Shown in pieces: positions 13,767 to 19,748 of a stretch of 29,439 nucleotides of DNA (the stretch's first letter is position 1; the number at the start of each line of letters is the position of its first letter). The notes below the pieces were generated by a model that was not told the origin of the DNA, ran no database searches, and saw only the letters and a program-made list of their open reading frames with translations. Source of the stretch: JBEKHI01 sp050012355 (GTDB taxonomy: Bacteria > Actinomycetota > Actinomycetes > Streptosporangiales > Streptosporangiaceae). Position numbers and translations under genes: made by a program. The DNA lies in the NCBI GenBank assembly GCA_050012355.1, contig JBEKHI010000047.1, forward strand, positions 1 to 29,439. The letters are read 5' to 3'.

Positions 13767-14216
13767 ATGGAGAAACATCAGCTCGCGGCGGACCCTGGAT
13801 TCCTGCTGTCCCGGGTCGGTGCGGCCGTCCGGGCCGGGTTCAAGGACGTGCTGGCAAGCTGGGGCATCCGACCCCAGCAGTACGTGATTCTTCTGGTCCT
13901 CGAGGCCGGTAGCGGACTCTCCCAGCAGGAGCTGTGCACGGCCGCGGGCATCGACAGCGGCAACATGGTGGAACTGCTCGACGGCCTGGAAACGCTGCGG
14001 TACGCCCGGCGGGCCCGCGACCCCCGCGACCGCCGCCGGTATGTGGTGACGATCACCCGGCGCGGGCACGAGGCCCTGGCGGAGTTGCGACAGGCCGTCG
14101 CGGAGTACAACGGGCGCTTCCTCAGCCCGCTCACCGAGCAGGAACAGCGGCAGCTGGCCACCACCCTCGCCAAGCTCTATGTCACTACTGCCGAAGGGCA
14201 GACGGCGGTTAGCTGA
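13767..14216 (+). CDS. MarR family transcriptional regulator
   Basis: 149 residues with a typical MarR layout. An N-terminal dimer helix is followed by GIRPQQYVILLVLEAGSGLSQQELCTAAGIDSGNMVELLDGLE (helix-turn-helix), the wing RRARDPRDRRRYVVTITRRG, and C-terminal dimer helices with LTEQEQRQLATTLAKLY. ATG 13767 is used; a GTG directly before it is possible. It is divergent from the DUF1707 gene and ends eight bases inside the convergent SDR gene. The paired dyads upstream suggest self-regulation and perhaps control of the DUF1707 gene. The ligand is unknown. Confidence 0.85.
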   Translation: MEKHQLAADPGFLLSRVGAAVRAGFKDVLASWGIRPQQYVILLVLEAGSGLSQQELCTAAGIDSGNMVELLDGLETLRYARRARDPRDRRRYVVTITRRGHEALAELRQAVAEYNGRFLSPLTEQEQRQLATTLAKLYVTTAEGQTAVS

Positions 14217-14979
14217 AGCTCTCCCCGCCGTCGACCAGCAGCGTCTGGCCGGTGATGAACGAGGCTTCCGGTGAGGTCAGGTAGGCGACGGCACTCGCGG
14301 AGTCCTCGGCCAGCCCGGATCGCTTTACCGCCTGCCGGGCGAGCACGGTGGCGAAATGGCTCTCCGGGATGTTGGCCTCGGCCCGCGCGGTACGGGTGAG
14401 CCCGGGCGCCACCGCGTTGACGGTGACACCGTCCGGGCCCACCTCGGTGGCCAGCGCCCTGACCAGACCCTGGAGCGCGCCCTTGCTGGTTACGTACGCC
14501 ACCATGCCCGGTGGCGGACAGAAAAGCGTAGAAGACGTGACCATAACGACGCGACCCCATCCCGCGGAGCGCATCGCCGGCAGGAAGGCCTGCAGCAGGT
14601 GAAAGGCGCCGTCGACGTTGACTCGTATCGTCGCCTGCCACTGACCGAGGTTCAGATCGGCGAACGGGTGGGTCTCCTGCAAGGCGGCGCAGTGCACCAG
14701 GATCCCCGGATCGCCGAACTCGCCGCGGATAACTTCGCTGGCGCGCGCGACCGCTTCGGAAGAGGAGATGTCGCAGCGGAGGCTGAGCGTGCCCTCGGGC
14801 AGTTCGTCGGATGAGACGAGGTCGAGCACCGCACACGGAGTTCCCCGGGCGTGCAGCGCTTCGACAATCGCCCGGCCGATTCCCGCGGCACCCCCGCTGA
14901 CCACCGCGCAGGGTTCAGTAGTGTCCACCAGCGCGACACTAGCGGCACCGGCGTTCCACCAGGACCATCCGTGTCTCAT
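14209..14979 (-). CDS. Short-chain dehydrogenase/reductase (SDR)
   Basis: About 256 residues of the classical SDR family, NAD(P)-dependent oxidoreductases with a Rossmann fold. The cofactor loop is SGGAAGIGRAIV. A D in RCDIS contacts the adenine. The usual NNAG is replaced by VHCAA. The active site is SSTLFCPPPGMVAYVTSKGAL, with Ser, Tyr and Lys in place. APGLTRT and GQTLLVDGG are in their usual places. It appears functional despite the NNAG change. The start is uncertain: ATG 14977-14979 lies at the edge of repeat copy 7, while GTG 14926-14928 gives a more usual N terminus (VDTTEPCAVVSGG). The frame upstream to 15198 is overlapped by the monooxygenase gene. It follows the monooxygenase gene on the same strand and may share its transcript unless the repeat terminates it. 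Confidence 0.8.
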   Translation of the reverse strand: MRHGWSWWNAGAASVALVDTTEPCAVVSGGAAGIGRAIVEALHARGTPCAVLDLVSSDELPEGTLSLRCDISSSEAVARASEVIRGEFGDPGILVHCAALQETHPFADLNLGQWQATIRVNVDGAFHLLQAFLPAMRSAGWGRVVMVTSSTLFCPPPGMVAYVTSKGALQGLVRALATEVGPDGVTVNAVAPGLTRTARAEANIPESHFATVLARQAVKRSGLAEDSASAVAYLTSPEASFITGQTLLVDGGESFS

Positions 14980-15016
14980 CGATGGCGCTATTGCGCGCTC
15001 GATGGGCCATCGATGG
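14977..15016 (-). repeat. Palindromic intergenic element, copy 7 (truncated)
   Basis: Read on the minus strand, CCATCGATGGCCCATCGA is followed by the loop GCAATAGCGC and CATCGATG. CATCGATGG and CCATCGATG form a 9-bp stem. The loop's TAG (14988-14990) is the stop of the monooxygenase gene. Compared with copy 2, the distal ~12 bases of the second arm are missing. The possible ATG of the next gene lies at the element's edge. Confidence 0.75.
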
Positions 15017-16235
15017 CGCGGCCAGGGCGACCAGTGCAGCCGGGATAGTCGGGAAGGCCCGCGTCGGTCGCCAGGGACTTGGTGCTGGCGACTAGCAACC
15101 GCTGGATCAGCCGGTTCCTGAACATCGCGTTCCTGACGCGCAGCCGGGTGGCGGTGGGGGGCGCCAGGAACTGACCGGGGTTGGCGCCGCGCTGCCACTT
15201 GGAGGCGTAGCCGCGCATCCGGCTCTCGTACCCGGCTAGCCCGGCCCGGTGATCGCCGCGGGCGGCGGCGAGTTCGCCCGCCAGCACGTAGCCGCCGACG
15301 ATGCCGGTGCCGACCCCCATGCCGCCGAGGGTGACGCCCCAGGCCGCGTCGCCGAGCAGGGCGACCCGGCCCGCCGACCAGTGCGGAACGCTGACCCGGG
15401 CGATCGAGTCGAAGTAGAGATCATCCACATCCCGCAGCGTGGCGAGCAGATGGGGCACGTGCCAGGGCAGGCCGGAGAACGCGTCGGTGATCAGCTTCTT
15501 GTGCCGCTCGCTGTCGTGCCAGTCTCGGTCGTCGTGGTCGAGAAGGGGAGAGGTGAAGACGACAAAGGCGCCGGCCCGGCTCGGATCTCGTTCGTCGGCC
15601 TTGACGCTGGCCATCCGCCCCGGCACGTTGAACTGCTGCGCCGTCGTGCCCGCGTGCACCTCGTTGGGCAGGTCCCAGCCAGCCAGGTAGTAGCCGAGAT
15701 GGCGGACGAACTGCGATTCCTCCCCGAAGGTCAGGCGGCGCACGGTCGAGTGCAGCCCGTCCGCTCCGACCACGAGATCCACGTCACGGGACGCGGACGC
15801 CGCGAAATCGACGTGTACCTTCCCGCCGGTCTCCGTCAGGTTGGTCACCGTGTCGCCGAACAGGTACTCGACCCGGTCCGCGGTGTGTTCATAGAGCAGT
15901 CTGGACAGGTCGCGGCGATCCACCTCGATGTCGCCGCCCGCGAACGCCTCGGGCAGCCGGAAGATCTCGCGACCGTCGGCGTCCACGCAGCTCATCGCGC
16001 CGCCATGGGTCTGGACGGCTCGTAGCTCGTCGAGCATGCCCATCTGGCTGAGCACGCCCAGGTGCGTCGGGCCGCGGAAGTCGACCGCGAACCCGCTGGT
16101 GCGCAGTGCGGGTGCGATCTCGACCACGATGGTGTCGGCGCCGTAGCGAGACAGCCAGTACGCCAGAGCGGGACCGGCGACACCGGCCCCCGAGATCAGG
16201 ATTTTGAGGCCGTGCAGGGGATTCGTGTCGTTCAT
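14988..16235 (-). CDS. FAD-dependent monooxygenase (PHBH/TetX-like class A)
   Basis: 415 residues. A class A flavoprotein monooxygenase that would use NAD(P)H and oxygen to hydroxylate a small aromatic or polyketide-like substrate. It has the FAD dinucleotide motif ILISGAGVAGPALAYWL near residue 12, the DG motif VDLVVGADGLHSTVR, and the GD motif RVALLGDAAWGVTLGGMGVGTG near the C terminus. FAVDFRGPTHLGVLSQMGML is typical of the TetX/PgaE-like group. ATG 16235 has GAGGGC upstream; the longer frame is rejected. The last residues (AIDGPSSAQ) and stop come from repeat copy 7. It is divergent from a TetR gene, an arrangement usual for an inducible drug- or metabolite-modifying enzyme. Whether it inactivates an antibiotic cannot be decided from sequence. 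Confidence 0.85.
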   Translation of the reverse strand: MNDTNPLHGLKILISGAGVAGPALAYWLSRYGADTIVVEIAPALRTSGFAVDFRGPTHLGVLSQMGMLDELRAVQTHGGAMSCVDADGREIFRLPEAFAGGDIEVDRRDLSRLLYEHTADRVEYLFGDTVTNLTETGGKVHVDFAASASRDVDLVVGADGLHSTVRRLTFGEESQFVRHLGYYLAGWDLPNEVHAGTTAQQFNVPGRMASVKADERDPSRAGAFVVFTSPLLDHDDRDWHDSERHKKLITDAFSGLPWHVPHLLATLRDVDDLYFDSIARVSVPHWSAGRVALLGDAAWGVTLGGMGVGTGIVGGYVLAGELAAARGDHRAGLAGYESRMRGYASKWQRGANPGQFLAPPTATRLRVRNAMFRNRLIQRLLVASTKSLATDAGLPDYPGCTGRPGRAIDGPSSAQ

Positions 16236-16274
16236 CGTGCCCTCGCCCTTCGGTTGAGTTAATTGCGTCCAATG

Positions 16275-16298
16275 GACACAGTGTATGCTAGACACAGT
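16275..16298. promoter_or_regulatory. Direct repeats in the tetR/monooxygenase divergent promoter
   Basis: GACACAGT occurs at 16275-16282 and again at 16291-16298. TATGCTAG between them gives possible -10 boxes on both strands (TATGCT forward, TAGCAT reverse). TCCAATGGA (16268-16276) is a short palindrome next to it. A TetR dimer site here would control both genes; the exact site is not certain. Confidence 0.45.
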
Positions 16299-16327
16299 TA
16301 ACCGGATCGGTCAAGACGGGAGCGCAC

Positions 16328-17056
16328 ATGTCAGCCACTGGCGAGACTCCTAGCGCGGCGGCGGCTATCGCCCTGCTCTGGGAGCGGCGGACCACGACGC
16401 GACGCGGACCCCGGCCGACGCTGACGCTGGAGGCGATCGCGCACGCCGGGATCGAGATCGCCGACGCCGACGGGCTGGCCGCGGTGACCATGCAGCACGT
16501 CGCCACCACGCTCGGCGTCACCAAGATGGCCCTGTACCGCTACGTGCCGGGCAAGGCGGAGCTGGTCGCCCTGATGATCGACGCCGGGATCGGTGAGCCG
16601 CCGCGGCCGGCCGCCGACGGCTGGCGCCCGCGGCTCGACGAGTGGTCGCGGCAGATGTTCAGCAAGTTCTCGAGGCACCCGTGGGCGCTGGAGGTCACGG
16701 TCGGGGCCAGGGCCATCGGCCCGAACGAGCTTGGCTGGATCGAGGAGGCCGTCGCCGCCCTGGACGGTACTGGCCTGGACGGCAGCGAGATGCTCGACGT
16801 GGCGGCGACGCTCGCCGGGCACGTCCGAGCGATGGCGCAGCAGCTCGCGGCGACTCCGGGGGAGCGCCCAGAACAGGCCATGCAGGTGGCCATGGCCGAC
16901 CTATTGCGTGGCCACGAGGAACGTTTCCCGGCGCTGATGGCGGCCTTCAGCTCAGCCGCTACGCACGGCAAGCCGGATAACGCCCTGGACTTCGGACTGA
17001 CCGTCATCCTCGACGGCGTCGGCCTGCTGATCGCCGGCCGCGCGGGGGAGCGTTAA
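16328..17056 (+). CDS. TetR family regulator (TetR_C-type)
   Basis: 242 residues. The helix-turn-helix is at about residues 35-80: LTLEAIAHAGIEIADADGL, then VTMQHVATTLGVTKMALYRYVPGKAEL. The C-terminal ligand domain (EWSRQMFSKFSRHPWALEV, ALDGTGLDGSEMLDVAATLAGHV) resembles the tetracycline-repressor-class C-terminal domain found in many actinobacterial drug regulators. It probably represses the divergent flavin monooxygenase gene and itself, released by that enzyme's substrate. The ORF ends with four bases overlapping the tail of recQ on the other strand. Confidence 0.85.
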   Translation: MSATGETPSAAAAIALLWERRTTTRRGPRPTLTLEAIAHAGIEIADADGLAAVTMQHVATTLGVTKMALYRYVPGKAELVALMIDAGIGEPPRPAADGWRPRLDEWSRQMFSKFSRHPWALEVTVGARAIGPNELGWIEEAVAALDGTGLDGSEMLDVAATLAGHVRAMAQQLAATPGERPEQAMQVAMADLLRGHEERFPALMAAFSSAATHGKPDNALDFGLTVILDGVGLLIAGRAGER

Positions 17057-18630
17057 GCGGGCCGCAGCAGCCCGTGTTCCAGCACGAGCGGCACGAACAG
17101 CTCGCGGTAGCCGTGCTCATCGAATAGCACGGTCACCGCGTCGTCGTCGTAACGCTGGACCGTGCCCGCACCCCAGCGCTCGCTCACCACCCGCGCGCCC
17201 ACCTCGAACGGGACCCCGGATGGCGTGCTCTGCGGATGTTCCAGGTCGTTGTCGCAGTTGCCGCAGGGCGGCGGGTAGTCCTGCCCGAAGTAGGAGAGCA
17301 GGAACGACCGACGGCAGCCGGTGTGTTCCGCGTAGCGGCGCATCATCGTCAGCCGGGTCCGCTCCACCTCGTCCTCACGCTCCGACTCCGCTTCCGATGC
17401 CGCCAGGGCTTCCGCGGCGCTCATCGCTCCGGTCCACTGGACGTCGCCGTCGGCGGGCCACGTCGCCGCGCCGAGATCGGCCAGCCGGACCAGCGCGGCG
17501 GTCTGCTGCCGGGCACTGGTCTCGATCCGCTCCCCAGCCGCGAGCGCGTCCGCGGCCCGCTTCACCGCGGCGCCGGAGATGCCGCGCGTGGTTAGATGCC
17601 GCGCCGCCTCGACGTCCTCATAGCGGTACAGCAACCGCGCCTGCGATGGCTGACCGTCTCGGCCGGCTCGCCCGAACTCCTGGTAATAAGCATCCAGCGA
17701 GGGCGGCACGTCAGCGTGCACCACCCAGCGAACATCAGGCTTGTCGATCCCCATGCCGAACGCGACGGTGGCCGCGATGATGCGGGCCGGGCCGTCCAGG
17801 AACGCCGCCATCGCCGTCTGCCGCTCTTTCGCGGAAAGCCCGGCGTGGTAGAGCACTACTTGCTCGCCCTCGGCGGCCAGCGTGTCATGCGCCTGCTGCG
17901 CGCTCGCGTGGGTGGCCGCGTAGACGATCCCCGCCCCGGTCAGCTCGCTCGCCGCCCGGGCGAGCTCATGCTGCTTGTCGGACCGGGTGCGGGTGTGCTG
18001 CACCGACAGGGAGATGTGCGGCCGGTCGAAGTCGCCGATCGCGACCTCGGGATCGCGCAGCCCGAGCCGCCGGATGATTTCATCTCGCACCGGCGGCGCG
18101 GCCGTCGCGGTCAGCGCCAGCCGGACCGGCGCTCCGATGGCATCGGCTTGAGCTCCGAGCCGCATGTAATCGGGGCGGAAGTCGTGGCCCCACTGACTGA
18201 TCAGGTGCGCCTCGTCCACGGCGAACAGCCCGGGGCGGGCCCGCCGCAGCGTTTCGCGCGTCTGCCCGTTCGCCAGCTGCTCCGGGGACAGGAAGATGAA
18301 CGTATCGGTGTCGCACGAGGCCAGCAGCGCCGCCGCCCGCGCGCCGGTCCGCTGCTGGGAGTTCAGCACGACGGCCCGCAGGCCGGCCGCGTGCAGGTGG
18401 GCCAGCTGATCATCCTGCAATGCGATCAGCGGCGAGACGACGACCGTCGGCCCGTCCCGCAGCAGGCCCGCCAGCTCGTAGATCGCCGACTTACCGGCGC
18501 CGGTCGGCAGCACGGCCAGCGCGTCGCGGCCATCCGCCAGCGCCTGGACCGCGCGGAGCTGCCCAGGACGGAGCTGCGCAAAGCCGAGACGCTCCCGCGC
18601 AAGCTCCTCGATCGGCCGGGCGCGAGTCAC
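17053..18630 (-). CDS. recQ: RecQ-type ATP-dependent DNA helicase, short form
   Basis: 525 residues. A superfamily 2 3'-5' helicase that unwinds DNA in recombination and repair. It has an N-terminal RecQ motif (RLGFAQLRPGQLRAVQAL), Walker A LPTGAGKSA (Lys47), a DEAH box VDEAHLISQWGHDFRPDY (Asp139 region), motif III ALTATA, and motif VI QEFGRAGRDG. A zinc-binding segment follows: CRRSFLLSYFGQ then CGNCD. The C terminus lacks an HRDC domain. It ends instead in a small beta domain (VGARVVSERWGAGTVQRYDDDAVTVLF), a DUF3553-like element. GTG 18628-18630 is chosen as start because the upstream ORF is not conserved in look. AGG abuts the GTG, so the message may be leaderless. Confidence 0.88.
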   Translation of the reverse strand: MTRARPIEELARERLGFAQLRPGQLRAVQALADGRDALAVLPTGAGKSAIYELAGLLRDGPTVVVSPLIALQDDQLAHLHAAGLRAVVLNSQQRTGARAAALLASCDTDTFIFLSPEQLANGQTRETLRRARPGLFAVDEAHLISQWGHDFRPDYMRLGAQADAIGAPVRLALTATAAPPVRDEIIRRLGLRDPEVAIGDFDRPHISLSVQHTRTRSDKQHELARAASELTGAGIVYAATHASAQQAHDTLAAEGEQVVLYHAGLSAKERQTAMAAFLDGPARIIAATVAFGMGIDKPDVRWVVHADVPPSLDAYYQEFGRAGRDGQPSQARLLYRYEDVEAARHLTTRGISGAAVKRAADALAAGERIETSARQQTAALVRLADLGAATWPADGDVQWTGAMSAAEALAASEAESEREDEVERTRLTMMRRYAEHTGCRRSFLLSYFGQDYPPPCGNCDNDLEHPQSTPSGVPFEVGARVVSERWGAGTVQRYDDDAVTVLFDEHGYRELFVPLVLEHGLLRPA

Positions 18631-18693
18631 CCTGCGACGGTAACACGAGCCCCGAGCCGGTGCGGGGATCGGGTTTACTTGAACATTCGGCTT

Positions 18694-18780
18694 CGTAATT
18701 GGGGCATTACAAGAGCGGCAGTTCAGATATCTGAGCGCTGGTCGCCCTGATTCACAATACGTAATTTCGCCGTAATTTCG
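18694..18780. promoter_or_regulatory. CGTAATT direct repeats between recQ and the MntP-like gene
   Basis: CGTAATTTCG occurs at 18760-18769 and 18771-18780, an 11-bp period, and CGTAATT also occurs at 18694-18700, where GTAAT pairs with ATTAC (18706-18710). The rest of 18631-18870 has no gene I can support. Confidence 0.35.
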
Positions 18781-18870
18781 TCGGCTTGTTAGTTTCCCGC
18801 GCAAGAGCAGGGGTATGCAGCGTTCCCGCAGGCCGATGGATGCTGAACGGCCTATCGGCAGCCGTTCATA

Positions 18871-18912
18871 TGCAACACGTGTTTCAAGCCTTTATACGAA
18901 ACACGTGTTGCA
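18871..18912. promoter_or_regulatory. Duplicated palindromic operator, 15-bp perfect inverted repeat
   Basis: TGCAACACGTGTTTC (18871-18885) and its exact reverse complement (18898-18912) flank a 12-bp spacer. Each arm itself contains the perfect 10-bp palindrome AACACGTGTT, with centres 26 bp apart. They lie 26 bp upstream of a TTGACA -35 box. Two dimers of one regulator could bind here. Confidence 0.75.
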
Positions 18913-18937
18913 ACTTATTACAGACTACACAGGACTC

Positions 18938-18966
18938 TTGACAGTTATCCTATGCGCATTTTACGC
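18938..18966 (+). promoter_or_regulatory. Candidate promoter of the MntP-like gene
   Basis: A consensus TTGACA (18938-18943) is followed after 17 bp by TTACGC (18961-18966). A transcript from here would have a leader of about 65 nt containing a small GC hairpin (CCTTGCC AACA GGCAGGG, with one wobble). Confidence 0.5.
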
Positions 18967-19038
18967 TCCTTGCACCTCGCAAGCGATCGCCCCTTGCCAA
19001 CAGGCAGGGAAGCGGTCAAACCGAAAGGTCAAAGTAGC

Positions 19039-19689
19039 ATGGGTGGATTCAATTACACGGCTTTCTTTCTCCTAGGCGTCGATTCGCTGATCGCCTGCAT
19101 CGTCACGGGGCCGATGTTCATCAAACAGTCGTCTCAGGAGGACAGCGAACTCACGTCGCCGGACGAGCACAAGCACGCATCACGGCGGAAGTGGTGGGCG
19201 ATCGCGGGCCTGTCAGCCCTGACGATTCCGTACGGGCTTTCGTACGGAGCCGGAGACGGACTCGGGTACCTGCTCGGCACCCTGTTCCACTTCTCCGTGT
19301 CCGACACGCTCAGTTCCGTGCTCGAGACGACGCTGCTTGTCGCTCTCGGCCTCTACTGGATCGGGATCTACTTCGTCGCCAGCAAGATGCAGGGATCGGA
19401 GCAGCTGCAGAAATGGTCGTGGCGGGGCATCTGGATTCTGCCGGTGGCCCTGAGCATCGACAACCTCACCTACGGTGCGGTTACCGGCGTGCCCGCTAAC
19501 GAGTCGGTCTGGGCCTCGGCGGGCCTGCAGGCGCTGGCAAGCGCCGGACTGGGCCTGATCGGCCTCGCGGTCGGAATCGGCCTCGCGATCCTGATCCCGG
19601 CGCTGCGCACCCGGATGTACCGCACCTTCGGGGTCGTGGGCGTCGGCGTGATCGCCACGGCGGGCATCCTGCTCTACACCGGCTGGTAA
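19039..19689 (+). CDS. Six-helix membrane protein resembling MntP/TerC metal exporters
   Basis: 216 residues with six predicted helices, in the size range of the manganese efflux protein MntP (~190). Two acidic membrane motifs occur in equivalent places: LLGVDSLIACIVTG in helix 1 and ALSIDNLTYGAVTG in helix 4. This pattern of an internally repeated Asp-bearing helix is typical of MntP and related LysE/TerC-like exporters. A charged loop (SSQEDSELTSPDEHKHASRRK) follows helix 1 and carries one of the protein's few His residues. ATG 19039 has AAAGG upstream; the longer frame from 18952 overlaps the promoter. No yybP-ykoY manganese riboswitch is apparent in the leader. The duplicated palindrome upstream points to protein-based control. 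Substrate and exact family remain inference. Confidence 0.55.
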   Translation: MGGFNYTAFFLLGVDSLIACIVTGPMFIKQSSQEDSELTSPDEHKHASRRKWWAIAGLSALTIPYGLSYGAGDGLGYLLGTLFHFSVSDTLSSVLETTLLVALGLYWIGIYFVASKMQGSEQLQKWSWRGIWILPVALSIDNLTYGAVTGVPANESVWASAGLQALASAGLGLIGLAVGIGLAILIPALRTRMYRTFGVVGVGVIATAGILLYTGW

Positions 19690-19705
19690 GCCGATCGTGC
19701 ACTAG

Positions 19706-19731
19706 CCCCAGTCCGCGCCCGCGGACTGGGG
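19706..19731. terminator. Strong hairpin between convergent genes
   Basis: CCCCAGTCCGC (19706-19716), a GCCC loop, then GCGGACTGGGG (19721-19731): an 11-bp perfect stem. It lies 16 bp after the MntP-like gene's stop and 17 bp before the stop of the minus-strand chimera, so it can serve both. There is no T-run on either side. Confidence 0.75.
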
Positions 19732-19748
19732 TGCGGCGCACCGAGCTG

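Noticed and set aside
17596..18750. 384-codon plus-strand frame opposite recQ
   Set aside because: Shadow frame; all helicase motifs are on the minus strand.
18973..19038. Manganese (yybP-ykoY) riboswitch before the MntP-like gene
   Set aside because: Only a small GC hairpin is present; the two-legged aptamer with its conserved loops cannot be found in this short leader.
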